From the NCBI RefSeq assembly GCF_030272615.1, contig NC_081414.1, forward strand, positions 766,056,483-766,120,482: 64,000 nucleotides of DNA, in the 5' to 3' direction. Within the stretch, counting starts at the first letter, position 1. The number at the start of each line of letters is the position of its first letter. Positions 1 through 12,436 of this stretch are shown piece after piece. The position numbers and the translations under genes are program-made. Source of the stretch: Cryptomeria japonica (taxonomy: Eukaryota; Streptophyta; Pinopsida; Cupressales; Cupressaceae). Under the pieces are notes generated by a model. That model worked only from the letters and a program-made list of their open reading frames with translations. It was not told the origin of the DNA and did not search any database.

Positions 1-1442
1 GATTCAACCTCGGTAACTTATACTTCAGCAATATAACCAAAACTACTAAACATGCAAACTCATAAACACATAATCATCATAACACTCATAACACTAGATT
101 TAATGTGGAAACCCAAATAGGGAAAAACCACTGTGGGATTTCAGACCCACTAAGAAATATACTCTTCTAGAGTATGCTCAGTTAAAAGCAAATCCTATTA
201 AAGATTACAAACACATTACTAGATGTGACCCGGTTAAGGGATTTCCCTCAGATCTGTTAAGATCTTCACTTTGTTAGAAGTGACCTTGTTAAAGGATTTC
301 AAACACTCATTTAGAATGTTACCTTGCTAGAGGGTTTACAAATAAGACTATTAAGTCTACTCGGTTAAGAGATTTTCTATCACTTACAAAATAACAGTAA
401 TAAAAATATATCTACAACTTCACATCTATAATGCTAAAGCAGATTCTTATTTGCTCAAAATAATCTAGTCATAAGACTTATCTTGTCCCTCTGCTAGGCT
501 CTCTACTCTATTAATCACTCAGGTCTTGAAGCTTTCGTGCTCAGTAATCACTATGTAGCATCCCTGTGCATACACTTGCCTGCATCTTTGTTTATTAACA
601 ATTCCTTGTTTATAAACAATTGCTAACCACTTAATCTCCTTGATCACATTTCCCATGATCAATCTTAGCCATCAGATCTTCAAACTTGACTAGGTTCAAT
701 GTATCCTTTCGATATGAAAACATTTTACCTTGCTTCGAGACTTGTAGTCCTTTCTTGGAACTTGCACAAGGTTATTGAGGTTCAATCTGCGCTGTACATC
801 TTCCTGCTGATTTTCCTTTCCCATAGATCCTTAACAAACTTCATGCATGGCATACCAATCATTTATACATCTCCAGCTAATCATTGTCCTTCATTAAATA
901 ATTCTTTTATCCATCCAATGTGCACTATCATAACTCGGTTGCAACTTGGTAAATACTAAACTTTACTTGGTAGACATTTCGCCTTCATTAACCGATATTG
1001 ATAACCTTATGGTTTACCGACTAGGTTCCTTAGGGTTTACCGACTAGGTTCTTTGCTTGATGACATAGCATAGTATTAACCTTACAATCAACAACATATG
1101 TAGGATATCAAAACAATCTAAACATCATGATCTCATCATTGTCTAACTCGGTAATAGTTTCCCATTGAATAACTTATTCCTCCTCTTATTCATCACATTC
1201 TTTCTGTTTCTTTTACCGACATCTTAATTCTCTTCTAATCAAACTTCTCAAGATATGGCAACATCATACTAAATCAGATAATCAATTTCTTGACATCAAT
1301 GACAAAATAATGTTATAAAGATAGTTATCATCCTTCTTTAGTTATATCAATAATCTTCAACAACCTTCTCAATATCCTTAATGAATTTCAACAATCTCCT
1401 GATATTGAAATGCCAACAATCTTTCTTACTGTAATGCCAACA
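1..1442 (-). repeat. 3' LTR (partial) of Copia element 1
   Basis: This is the long terminal repeat at the downstream end of a minus-strand Copia element. It matches 6240-7661 almost base for base, with scattered substitutions, and its first ~97 bases lie outside the window. Read on the minus strand the repeat begins TGTTGGCATT and sits directly after a purine tract, as a 3' LTR should. Around 1005-1035 it carries one extra copy of a ~25-bp unit (GGTTTACCGACTAGGTTC and flank) that the other LTR has only once. The repeat itself carries no coding capacity. Confidence 0.93.
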
Positions 1443-1457
1443 ATCTCCCCCTTTGGC
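1443..1457 (-). other. Polypurine tract of Copia element 1
   Basis: On the minus strand this reads CCAAAGGGGGAGAT and abuts the LTR start TGTTGG. Its place between the end of the coding region and the 3' LTR is that of the plus-strand primer used in reverse transcription. Confidence 0.85.
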
Positions 1458-1890
1458 ATTGATGGCAAAACTAACAATTAAATGGTAATACCAACAAGAT
1501 ATTCAAATTGATTTGGATTCAGATTGCTGTTAGACTTCTCCTATTATCCCTGAGTTGTTGTCTTGCATTTAGTCTTCTCTGTTTTCAATCTTCTCCCCCT
1601 ATCCTTAATCTTCTAGTATTTTCATCATTGAGGGCTTTACCGTTCAATCAACCCTTTAGTCTTCTCCCCCTTTGACAACAATGCCAAAAAGTAAAAGAAC
1701 TAAATCATGATTACTTCCTCTGTGAAGTGATTTGCCTTGTTGTGTATCATCTTAGTCTCAGTCGGAGCAACTTGTCTCTATTCACTATTTCCTGCACAAC
1801 TTTAGAAAACCTTCTAAAGTGCGTAAATCAGCATCAATCTACACATAATATTTTGTAGATTCATCGAATTGATATTTTCACCGAACTTGG

Positions 1891-3480
1891 TCAGTGAGTA
1901 GAAGATAGGGGTAGGACCCCTAACTTGCTTCTGAGATACTCAATTGTGTCCTTTGGTAATGGCTTTGTGAAGATGTCTGCTAATTGCTCCTTTGAAATAA
2001 TATATTCCAGCACAACTTTCTTCTCTTGAACTTCTTCTTTGAGATAATGATACTTTGAAGATATATGCTTTGTCTTAGAGTGCATTACTGGATTCTTTGA
2101 AATGTTAATGGCACTAGTATTATCATAGAATATAGTTACTGGCTTGGTAACTTTCTCATTTATACCTTCCAATAGTTATTTGATCCATGCTATATTGGTG
2201 CAATTCAATGCTGCAGCAACATATTCAGCTTTTGTTGTTGACTATGAAATACATCCTTGTTTCTTGCTAAGCCAACTTACTAGTCTTTCTCCTAAAGAGA
2301 AAGCTCCACCACTTGTGCTTTTCCTGTCATCAATGTTGCCTGCCTAATCAGCATCAATATAAACTTTTAAATCAAAATCATTCCTCTTTTCATATACTAA
2401 GCCATAATCTTCAGTGCCTCTCAGGTATCTGAAAATTCTCTTGATTGTTGTCATATGGGTTTCCTTGGGATCTGCAGAGAATCTTGCTATAATACCTACT
2501 ACATGTGCTATATCCGGTCTACTATGCACAACATATTGCAATTTTCCAATCATAGATTGGTAAAGTGTCTCATCAACAAATGCAGATTCATCATTCTTTG
2601 ATAGTTTATAATTAGTAGTCATAGGAGTACTTATAGGTTTAGAATCCTCCATTCCAAATTTCTTCAAGATTTCCTTTATGTACTTGGATTGAGTAATGAA
2701 AATCTCATCTTTCATTTGCAGTATTTGTAAACCTATAAAATACTTTATCTCACTGATTAGTGACATCTCAAATTCTTTGCACATTTCATTTCCAAAGTTC
2801 TTGCATAAGGAGTCATTTCCACAAAAAATAATATCATCAACAAATATGGTTGAGATCAGTATTTCATTGTCCTCATGTTTCTTCATGTATATAATGTTCT
2901 TTTCACTTGTCCTTATAAAACCAATCTTGATTAAATAAGAGTGCAGTCTCTCATACCATGCTCTAGGTGCTTGTTTCAGACCATATAAAGCTTTGTTCAA
3001 TTTGCATACCTGATCTTTACTCTTGTCTTCAACAAATCCTTCAGGTTGTTCTATATAAACTTCTTCTTCTAGTATACCATTCAAAAATGTAGATTTGACA
3101 TCCATTTGATATACCTTGAAATTTTTGAAAGCAACATATGCCAACAATGTTCTTACTCCCTCAAGTCTAGCCACATGTGCAAAAGTCTCACCATAATCTA
3201 TTCCTTCCTCTTGAGCATAACCTTTGCAAACTAGTCTTGCTTTGTTGCGAATGACCTCACCTTTCTCATTTAGCTTGTTTCTGAAAATCCACTTAGTACC
3301 GATTACATTTTTGTCCTTTGGTCTTGGGATCAGTGTCCATGTGTCATTCTTCTTGATTTGATCAATCTCTTCTGTCATAGCATTTACCCAATCTTCACTA
3401 TTAAATGCCTCTTTCACTATTCTCGGTTCAAATTCAGATATTAGACATGTGTTTTGTCTCAGTTTGTTCCTTGTCATCAC
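1891..3480 (-). pseudogene. Copia element 1: reverse transcriptase and RNase H, broken
   Basis: This is the C-terminal part of a Copia pol polyprotein. The piece at 3480-2344 carries the conserved reverse-transcriptase blocks: [18 protein letters not shown], a [11 protein letters not shown] stretch, [11 protein letters not shown], and the FVDD catalytic motif followed by IIFCGND. The piece at 2172-1891 carries the RNase H end, with TIFYDNTSAINISKNP, a SKTKHI block and ADIFTKPLP. Both pieces lie in one reading frame. It is interrupted by a TAG right after a DAD motif at 2344, which cuts off the RNase H domain. The order RT then RNase H at the 3' end, after integrase, is diagnostic of Copia (Pseudoviridae). 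The copy cannot make a full polyprotein. Confidence 0.93.
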
Positions 3481-3570
3481 TCGATCATCCTTATCTCCTA
3501 TAATCTAACTTGATGCATGATTTCTTCTGACATATTTGGCTAATATAGGCTCGGTAGGTTCTATATGATC

Positions 3571-4458
3571 TTATTCATCACTTGGTAACTGGACATTATC
3601 TTCATTTTCTTCAGCAGCTTTCTCGGTAGGACTTCTCGGTTGAATATAAACAAATTCTTCATAATCTTCTGGTTCTTTGGAATTTCCTTCATCATTTCTT
3701 TTTGCAAATTCATCAATTTTCACATTTGCACTTTCTACTATTTTGTTAGATGATTTGATCAGACATTTAAATGCTTTACTTCTAGAAGAATAACCAAGAA
3801 ATGTTCCTTCTTCACTTTTCTGATCAAACTTTCCATTTCTGTCATCTTTGTGAATATAGCATCTACTTCCAAAGATTTTAAAATAACTTACATTAGGTTT
3901 CTTGTCATACCAAATCTCATATGGTGTCTTCATAGTTCCTTTCTTTAGTTGAACTTGGTTCAAGGTGTAAACTGCAGTGATGATTGCTTCTCTCCAAAAT
4001 GTTTGAGGTACCCTCTTTTCTATCGTCGGGGTTCTTGCACAATCCACAATTGATCTGTTTCTCCTCTTAGCTATCCCATTTTATTGAGGTGTTCTCCGTG
4101 CAGATACTTGCCTCTTTATACCATGATCATTGCAGAATAAGTTAAATTCATCAGAAGTGAACTCTCCTCCTCTATCAAATCAAAGACATTTCAGTTGTCT
4201 TCCTGTTTCATTTTCAACTCTTGCCTTGTACCATTTAAACATTTGAAAAGCTTCTGATTTTTCTTTTAAAAACATGATTGACATCATCCTTGAGTAATCA
4301 TCCACAAATAATATGAAATACTTATCACCATAATAACTTTGAACTTTCATGGGACCACAAAGATCAATGTGTACTAGATCTAAAATTTCTTTAGAAGTGT
4401 AGGACTTACTTGTAAAGCTTGATCTTGTCATCTTACCCATCTGGCATCCTCGGCACAT
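3571..4458 (-). pseudogene. Copia element 1: integrase region, broken
   Basis: Integrase of the Copia polyprotein, in the same frame as the RT. The piece at 4458-4180 has the CRGCQMGKMTRSSF zinc-binding end of the GAG-pre-integrase domain, then HIDLCGPM with the first catalytic Asp and FVDDYSR. A TGA at 4180-4182 interrupts the frame, but readable sequence continues with DRGGEF, which holds the second Asp. The piece at 4047-3571 has the FKIFGSRCY and GTFLGYSSRSKAF blocks typical of the Copia integrase C terminus, ending in an acidic linker before RT. The breaks are in-frame stops. The copy is dead but its frame is kept, so decay is fairly recent. Confidence 0.9.
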
Positions 4459-4692
4459 AGCATTCTCAAGTTTTTCTAGACTCGGTAGACCTCTTACTCG
4501 GTTCTTCTTACTTATTTTGGTCAGATTATCAAAATTTACATGACAAAACCTTTTATGCCATAACCAGGTATCATCTATCTTTGCATAAAGACACTTGTTC
4601 TGAGTTGAGTCAAGATGAAATGTATTACCTTTTGTTTGTGTCCCAGTAGCAGCTAACTTTCCATGCTTGTCATGAACTTTGACAATTCCTTT

Positions 4693-5290
4693 CTAAAATT
4701 CTATTTGGTATCCTGTATTATTTAGCTGTGCTACACTCAACAAATTGTATTTCAATCCTTCAACCCAATATACATCATCACATTTAGCATTGTCAAGAAG
4801 TGTTATATATCCTTTACCTTTCACCGGACATGGTGCATCATTACCAAATCTTACATAGTCTCCATCATAGTCTTCTAAGTTAACAAACTTGTGTTTATCA
4901 TCTGTCATATGATGTGAGAATCCACTATCTATGATCCAAGAATCATTATTATTTATGTGAGATATTAGGGCTTTTTCTTCATACCTTTCTTCATCAGATC
5001 CATCCTTAATACCCACATAAACAACTTCCTCAGTATCAGTTTCTTCAGATTTGTCATCATTGGATTCCTCATCAGCTACTAGACATGTCTTTCTATCTCT
5101 CCTTCTGAAGTCTTGGTGTCCTTTGTATTGGTTGTCTTTCTGCCTGTTATCTCGGTATTCTCTCTTTTCACTAGATTCCTTGTCAAGGCATTTAGAAGCC
5201 ATATGTCTTATCTTATCACAATTGAAACATTTTAAAGGTAGCTTTCCTTTATACTTACCTTTTTCCTCTCGATAACCTTCTGGCTAATAA
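4693..5290 (-). pseudogene. Copia element 1: nucleocapsid knuckle and protease
   Basis: The end of gag and the aspartic protease. A CCHC zinc knuckle, CFNCDKIRHMASKC, is read at about 5228-5187. It is followed by a basic-to-acidic linker and then by DSWIIDSGFSHHMTDD. There the D-S-G of the protease active site is followed by F where A is usual in this family. The block ends with LKYNLLSVAQL, the conserved segment before GAG-pre-integrase, and a TAG at 4693 closes the frame. It lies in the same frame as integrase and RT further down the minus strand. Confidence 0.88.
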
Positions 5291-6078
5291 TGCTTCAAAC
5301 TCTTCTTGCTTCTTGATTTCTTCATACAGTTTGTACACTTCTTCCATGTTCTTATGAAATCTTTCACTTGCTCCACTATGATTCCCTTTAAAGTACTTAC
5401 TCATTCTATCATTGTAATCATCATATTCACCAATATGAAAAGAACTAAATGCAGATTCTACTTTATTTACCGAAGACCCACTTTTATCAAAATTACTTAA
5501 CTCAAATGCATGTAGCTTACCAATAGTAGCATCTAAAGAAATTGGCATGTTAGGTACAAACCTCAATTCATTGATTGCAGAGATCGAATAACATAAGCTA
5601 GTAGAAGGGTTCTCGACAACTTACTTGTTATATCCTTTTCTTCAATAGTTCCACCTGCTCCTTTAATTTGATTGGCAATCTCCTTTGGTCTTGTACTGTA
5701 TTGGGTTATGCTCTCACCTCCATTCATTCTCATGGATTCAAGTTGTCCTCTTAGAATATCTACTTTTTCTCTTTGAACATGTTCATCACCTCCATACACA
5801 GATATGAGCTTAGTCCACATTGCTTTTACATCATTACAACCTTCTAGATCATTAAACTCTGAGTCAGTCAATGCTGATGTTATTTCAATCATAGCTTGAA
5901 TGCGTTCTTGCTTTGCCTTTATCTCTTCCAAAGTCATTGGGTTGGTGCTCGGTGCAATGTAATCATTCTCCAGATAATATGTTTCATATTCTCCAATTCT
6001 TGATAAATGCAACTTCATCATTTTCTGCCATGTGGAGAAACTTGACTTGTTCAGCTTTGGTGCATCCCTTTTATACAT
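5255..6078 (-). pseudogene. Copia element 1: gag, frameshifted
   Basis: Capsid-type gag of a Copia element (UBN2-like). It starts at 6078 with MYKRDAPKLNKSSFSTWQKM, the usual opening 'F.G..F..W' region. It continues with LEGCNDVKAMWTKLISVYGG and a QREKVDILRGQLESMRMNGGES block. At about 5565 the frame shifts by one, and the reading continues as PNMPISLDATIGKLHAFEL to about 5255. The original frame then resumes for the zinc knuckle. Two compensating indels are therefore needed. The start codon lies about 50 bases downstream of the primer-binding site. Confidence 0.88.
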
Positions 6079-6128
6079 CTTCGGATCTTTGCCTCAAGTA
6101 CCTTTAAACTTTTCTTTTGGAGTCCAAA

Positions 6129-6142
6129 GCTCTAATACCAAT
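6129..6142 (-). other. Primer-binding site of Copia element 1
   Basis: On the minus strand the sequence next to the LTR end reads AT then TGGTATTAGAGC. This is one base off the TGGTATCAGAGC complement of the initiator-Met tRNA 3' end used by most plant Copia elements. It fixes the orientation of the element and the inner edge of its 5' LTR at 6143. Confidence 0.88.
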
Positions 6143-7661
6143 TGTAAGTTCTGATACTTAATGTAAAGTACAGATGCCAATAGCTAACAAGATAAGAGGG
6201 GGGGTGATTCATACAAACTTAATCTTCCATAAATCAACAGATTCAACCTCGGTAACTTATACTTCAGCAATATAACCAAAACTGCTAAACATGCAAACTC
6301 ATAAACACATAATAATCATAGCACTCATAACACCAGATTTAACATGGAAACCCAAATAGGGAAAAACCACTGTGGGATTTCAGACCCACTAAGAAATATA
6401 CTCTTCTAGAGTATGCTCGGTTAAAAGCAAATCCTGTTAAAGATTAATATGAACACATTGCTAGATGTGACCCGGTTAAGGGATTTCCCTCAGATCTATT
6501 AGGATATTCACTTTGTTAGAAGTGACCTTGTTAAAGGATTTCAAACACTCATTTAGAATGTTACCTTACTAGAGGGTTTACAAATAAGACTGTTAAGTCC
6601 ACTCAGTTAAGAGATTTTTTGTCATTTACAAAATAACAGTAATAAAAATATATCTGCAACTTCACATCTAAAATGCTAAAGTAGATTCTTATTTTCTCAA
6701 AACAATCTAGTCATAAGACTTATCTTGTCCCTCTATTGGGCTCTCTACTCTATTAATCAAACAAGTCTTCAAGCTTCTGTGCTCGGTAATCACTATGTAG
6801 TATCCTTGTGCATACACTTGCCCGCATCTTTGTTTATCAACAATTCCTTATTTATAAACAATTTCTAACCACTTAATCTCCTTAATCACATTTCCCATGA
6901 TCAATCTTAGCCATCAAATCTTCAAACTTGACCAGGTTCAATGTATCCTTTCGATCTGAAAATGTTTTACCTTGCCTTGGGACTTGTAGTCCTTTCTTGG
7001 AACTTGCACAAGGTTATTGCGGTTCAATCTGCACTGTAGATCTTCCTGCCGATTTTCCTTTGCCATAGATCCTTAACAAACTTCATACACGGCATACCAA
7101 TCATTTATACATCTCTAGCTAATCATTGTCCTTCATTAAATAATTCTTTTATCCATCCAATGTGCACTGTCATAACTCGGTTGCAACTCAGTATATACTA
7201 AACTTTACTCGGTAGACATTCTGCCTTCATTAACCGATATCGATAACCTTAGGGTTTATCGACTAGGTTCTTTGCTCGGTGACATAGTATAGTATAAACC
7301 TTACAATCAACAACATATGTAGGATATCAAAACAATCTAAACATCATGATCTCATCATTGTCTAACTTGGTAATAGTTGCCCATTAAATAACTTATTCCT
7401 CCTCTTATTCATCACATTCTTTCTGTGTCTTTTACCAACATCTTAATTCTCTTCTAATCAACCTTCTCAAGATATGGCAACATCATACTGAATCAGATAA
7501 TCGATTTCTTGACATCAATGACAAAATAATGTTATAAAGATAGTTATCATCCTTCTTCAGTTATATCAATAATCTTCAACAACCTTCTCAATATCCTTAA
7601 TGAATATCAACAATCTCCTGATATTGAAATGCCAACAATATTTCTTACTATAATGCCAACA
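6143..7661 (-). repeat. 5' LTR of Copia element 1
   Basis: Complete LTR of 1,519 bp with TG...CA ends on either strand (minus-strand start TGTTGGCATT, end CTTACA). It repeats 1-1442. The flanking TAGGG just outside (7662-7666) would be the target duplication, but its partner lies left of the window. Sequence beyond 7661 is a different, older LTR, so this element is nested. Confidence 0.93.
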
Positions 7662-8667
7662 TAGGGCAGGATAGGGGCATGGTGCCCCTATCCCACCCTC
7701 TTAGGGTAGCCCCAAGATAGGTCCCCCTGGCCTCATCTGCACTTTGGGGTCCTAAATCTCCTCGATGTCGACCTTTTATGAGATTAATTAATCTTCAAGA
7801 GGCATGTATAAAAGTGAGTTGGTTTTCTCATTTTCAAGGAAGCAAGGAGGAATAGGAGGCAAAATTCAAGCGAAGTGGATCATAAGCAAGCATAGGTGAA
7901 GATATACATCATTAAGAATTCGAGCATTCAAGTCTTCTTCATTCATCCACTAGAGCAATATTACAACATTCATTTGCAAGCATGTATGTGTGTTAGGGTT
8001 TTGTCATGTTACATGCCATTTCATGCAACACTTGTTATTACATTCAAGAAGCAAAGTAATCATCATCAACAAATTGCAGATCTACAAGATATACATTTCC
8101 ATTGTTTACATTCAAGCATTTGCAATTACTTTCTTTCAAGGTTGATTCCTCAACCGGGGTTTGACTAAGGTGAACCCCTATAGACAACCCCTTTTCCTCT
8201 CTTTTTTGTGTGTAGGTTGCAAGTGCATAGCTCTAATTGTAGGTTTGGGCTTCATTTGCAAAGATGGAAGAACCCTTTTTGTTACGCAGATTTTATGGAG
8301 GACCATGTACATTCTCGCCACAGTCCCGACAACTTTTCTCCAATTTGCAGGATAGATCTGTATAAGTCTAATTAGCTCATATCTGATGTTACACTGCAAT
8401 CCCGAACTGATAGCTCTTCATTTCACTCATTTTCTCTCTATTTTCCACATAGTGAATAAATCAACTTTCTCATTTACAAAAGAGGGTAAATTACACTTCA
8501 ACCCTTGCAATCCACTTTGAATTCACATCCTTGTTTCCCTTGGATTTGGATCTAGTGGATTCAACCCCTCTTTTGAATGTAAAGTATCTCCAAGTGAAAA
8601 CCATCCTAGTGACTTCCTTTCTCTCTCCTAGGTGGGGAGTCACTAGGGTTCAATTTTCCTTTTTACA
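7662..8667 (+). repeat. 5' LTR remnant of a non-coding LTR element
   Basis: This stretch aligns at moderate identity with 9830-10840. Shared blocks in the same order include TTTTGTCATGTT, a TTACATTCAAGAAG block, ATCATCATCAACAA, TTGACT(A/T)AGG.(G/A)AACCC and TTTTTACA at the end. A TATAAAA box at 7807 would serve as the LTR promoter. The 5' part is missing because Copia element 1 inserted here. No protein is encoded; the ORFs within it are not conserved in the partner LTR. Confidence 0.7.
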
Positions 8668-9661
8668 GTGGGTATTCTTGTTTCTAGCTTCCTAAAGACA
8701 TCAACATAGGTCTATGTTGACATCTTAAGGGGAGGGGCATACATATCACCCTCTTTGTACTATATTGTACTATATTCTTACTATTTCCTAAATGGGGTGT
8801 TCATTCTCAAAACCAAAGAAAACAAAACTTTACATGAGATGCTTTATGCTTGAAACCATACACAACATTCATAGTTTTCTTAAATGAGGTGCACATTCTC
8901 AAAACCAGAGCAAACAACACTTACACAAGATGTTCCCAATACCAGACACATTTTATAGTTTTTTTTATGTCTTACAAAGGTTGAAGCATTCAAAAAAATA
9001 GAGAAAAAAAACTCTTATATGGGATACTATATACTTGAAACCAAACATCACTTGCACACATGCATGAGGACAAGTGAAACTAGCAAAAAATAGCTAGACT
9101 ATTCTCACTCTCCTCCCCAACATAGATGACCTAGAAAAGAACATCTAGAATGTGTATCCATGTCCTCTCTCATTCTTCCTCTCATGGATCGTGCTCAGAA
9201 AAAAACATCTAGAATGTGTGTCCATGTTTCTCCCCTTTTTCTCATGAGCTCATAGCTTTGCTATTTCTAGTTTATGGATGATGGGTTCTCTTGCTCTTTT
9301 ATGTGATCACTTTTGTTCTTGAGGTTCATTTTTTAAGAACAATGTTAATGGTTGAGACATTTTGATATCGAGGTCTATTCGACTAGTTGAATTGAGGTCT
9401 TATTTTGGTCTTTAGCTTTGTGTGTGTCTGTTTGCCTTTTATTATCTTTGTTTTTCTTTTTTATTTTTGTCTTGTTTTGTGTTCCCTTGCATGTGTTTGT
9501 GTGAGTTAAGATCCTAAGATTTGGGGCTTGGTTTCTCAAAATTAGTGATATCTTATACTCCTTGTGATTGTGCTCATAATTGGTCCTCTCCTTCATCTCT
9601 TTCATCTACTTTACCATGAATATTTTCATAGTCTCATACTCGTGTTAAAGTGGGGGCTAAA
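8668..9661 (+). mobile_element. Interior of a non-autonomous LTR element
   Basis: About 1 kb between two related LTRs, without any gag or pol. At 8800-9060 it holds three diverged ~100-bp repeats, each with a 'TTCTCAAAACCA(A/G)AG.AAACAA' or related stretch followed by 'GAGATG.T....ACTTGAAACCA'-like sequence. The 3' edge is a purine tract AAAGTGGGGGCTAA (9646-9660) placed just before the TG of the next LTR. Size and lack of coding suggest a short non-autonomous LTR element. The superfamily cannot be told. Confidence 0.6.
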
Positions 9662-10840
9662 TGTAGCATCACAAATTATCACCAGGCCAATTTACGCTTC
9701 ATGTTTGTGCCCCTACTTTAGTGTGTTCCCTCCTTATCTCTAGTTTTGATGCCATGTGCACCCACCAATTGATTTCCTGGAGGGAAATCGTTCTCCCTAG
9801 GGCTAAATTGAGGTCCCTGATTGAGAAGGACTAGGGCAAAAATACCCTAGTCCTAGGACCAGAGCACCCAACACTTTACTCCCTCTTAGTTGGGCCCTAT
9901 TTTGAAATGGGAAGATGACCCTATTTCTCCAACAAGAATTCAATTTTGTGGCTCTGCATGACCATTGGAGGTCAGCCTAATCAGTAAATGACCTAGATAC
10001 CCATATATAAAGACATTTATCAACCTATTTTCATCCAAGAATGATAAGTATTCCTCTACATTTGACCTAAAGCATCTATAAAATTTTCATCATGCATTTT
10101 CGGAGATTTTCAAGGCTGCATATTCTTCATTCAATCATTGTCGAACAAAATTACATCATTCATATACTAGCATGTGTGTGTGATTAGTGTTTTGTCATGT
10201 TCATGTGATTTCATACAACATAGATGATTACATTCAAGAAGAAAAGCATCATCATCAACAATTGTAGATCTGAGGTATACCTTCCATTATTTATTTTATT
10301 ATGTGTAGTTATTCATTCATGGTTAATTCATAAACCAGGCTTTGACTTAGGCAAACCCTTATTCCCAACAATTTTCCCTTCTCTACTATGTGTAGGAACA
10401 AGTGTGAAGTTGTAACTTTCAAGATCAACATAATTCACAGAGATGAACAAATCCCCCTTTGGACAATGAAAAGTGTGGAGGACACGTAGGACGGGCTTTC
10501 TGATCCCAACAATTTAGGATAACCTTTTGGAAATATATCTGAATACTCTTATATTTATAATGTCTAGGTTTGTGGCTCTGTTTGATGACTGTAGCTCACT
10601 ATTTTTACATAATTACTTCAATTTCAGCTCATTTACCCTAATTTCAACATTTCCACAATTCAACTTGAAAACAGGGTATCAAATCCTAACCAGTGAACCT
10701 AATCAGAACTCTTAGCCCTATCCTTCTTTATTTAAGGCTAGATCTATTAGATTCACCCCTCTTTAATGTAATTGGTTCCTAAGAAAAATTTATGGTTTTG
10801 CTACCTTAATTGGGTGAAACTCTAATTTTCACCTTTTACA
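9662..10840 (+). repeat. 3' LTR of the non-coding LTR element
   Basis: It begins TGTAGCATCAC directly after the purine tract and ends CTTTTACA, giving 1,179 bp. A TATATAAA box near 10003 corresponds to the TATAAAA of the partner LTR. Divergence between the two LTRs is high to the eye, so this element is much older than Copia element 1, which interrupts the 5' copy. Confidence 0.68.
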
Positions 10841-12024
10841 CGTAGAATATTTCTTTATTTATGGTTCACAAGGTATTTTTGATAAAAATCCAACATAAAA
10901 TATTCAAGTGCAAACATTTAGATCAACTCCTGAATTATGAAGGTCGACACTAGAAATGACAACATTTTCAGGAAAATTTGGTGGGACACAGTTGGAGAGT
11001 GCCCTAGCCCCACCAAAATAAGACCTTCTAAAGGGAGTCCTGAGTGTTGGGGTTTGTGACGCTAAATTGGGTCCTAGTTTGAGCATATGATGATAGTTAA
11101 ATTGCATGATTTATGGTTAAATAGTAAGGTAGGATATGAGTCAAGTAGAGTGTGAAATTGTAAAGGGATACAATTTACTACACTGTAGTACTTATCATTG
11201 CTTGATGATTGAGAAAAAAAACACAACTAATAGTTTAATTTTTAAGACAATAGACTATTTATAAACTAATAGAAAATTGGATCATATATATATTTATCAT
11301 ATTAGTTTATATAATAGGCTATTTAGTTTCAAAAAATAATAATCATGTAGAAAGTTATAAAATAATGTGAGAACCATTTTTTCCCAACACTTTTCATTGT
11401 TTCACTATGTTGGATATTCACCTTTGAATAATGTCCAAATAGGAATTCTTGACTAAATAGGGTTTAATGATATTTCCCCTTGAAAATTAATTCCATCATG
11501 GTTCCAATTTCTCAAAAAAAAAAAGAAAAAAAACCTCAAGTTCTAGGTTTGAGATAGTCGCACCTTCAAGATTCTCTCAACATTTATGAACCTTAACTAA
11601 TCTTTGGATGTACTCTAAGAAGAGTTTTTAACTCAAACGAAACAAATTTCAAGCATTGAAGGATAGCTGGCCCCTTTTGAACCATGAATTTTCAATTTCA
11701 ATAGGTGTCACTGATTTCTACTATTATAATCATGAACCTTCTATGCTAACATTTCCTACTCCTGAGTACTTAACTGAAGACAAGAACTACCCTAGATTTA
11801 TTTAGTATTTTCTTGTAGTTGAAAGACACTAACATATGGAAGCACTTATACAATACTTGACGATTTGTTAAAACTATAATTGGGTTAGTGCAGGATCAAG
11901 GGGGGCCAAAAAGTGGCGATGTGAAAAAAATAGCCTTCCTCACTCACCTAAAAATGCGAAAATCCGTGTTGACTTTTTGCTTGGCCTGGGTGTCAGTACA
12001 CCTTGACCTAGTAATTACCTATGC
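10841..12024. other. AT-rich intergenic DNA
   Basis: No gene, LTR or convincing repeat is visible. Short ORFs here have no recognisable composition. The last 130 bases (from about 11890) contain a more GC-rich stretch, GGGGGGCCAAAAAGTGGCG. That stretch could be the outer edge of the transposon that follows, but it has no inverted partner at the other end. Confidence 0.5.
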
Positions 12025-12053
12025 AAATCGGATATCGGATAAAATCGGATATC
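12025..12053 (+). repeat. Left inverted repeat
   Basis: 29 bases made of AAATCGGATATCGGAT, AAA and a second TCGGATATC block. They are exactly complementary to 26677-26705. More motif copies occur at 12437-12462 and 12530-12562. Confidence 0.7.
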
Positions 12054-12069
12054 TAATTTTTATTTGTAA

Positions 12070-12420
12070 TTTTAATTTAAAATATATATTATATGTTATG
12101 TATTATATAATACGTATTATATTATATATAATATAATACAATATTATATTATATAATATAATATTAAATTATATTATATATTATATAATATTGTATTATA
12201 TTATATACTATAATATAATATAATATAATATTATATTATATTATATTATAATATAACATAATATTATATTATATAATATAATATTGTATTATATTATATA
12301 TTATATAATATTGTATTATATTATATATAATATAATATTATGTTATATTATATTATAATATATATAATATAATACAATACGTATTATATAATATATTATT
12401 ATATTATATATGTTATTTAA
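12070..12420. repeat. TA-rich low-complexity tract
   Basis: About 350 bases made almost only of A and T in TATAATATAATA-type repeats, highly self-complementary. It separates the outer inverted repeat from the inner motif block and probably arose by slippage. Confidence 0.9.
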
Positions 12421-12436
12421 AAATAATTTAAGTGTT

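Noticed and set aside
699-959. An 86-codon plus-strand ORF inside the left LTR, and other small ORFs of 60-90 codons in the LTRs
   Set aside because: They lie inside LTR sequence antisense to the element and are not preserved in the partner LTR.
7896-8399. Small ORFs in the older LTR
   Set aside because: Not conserved in the partner LTR at 9662-10840.
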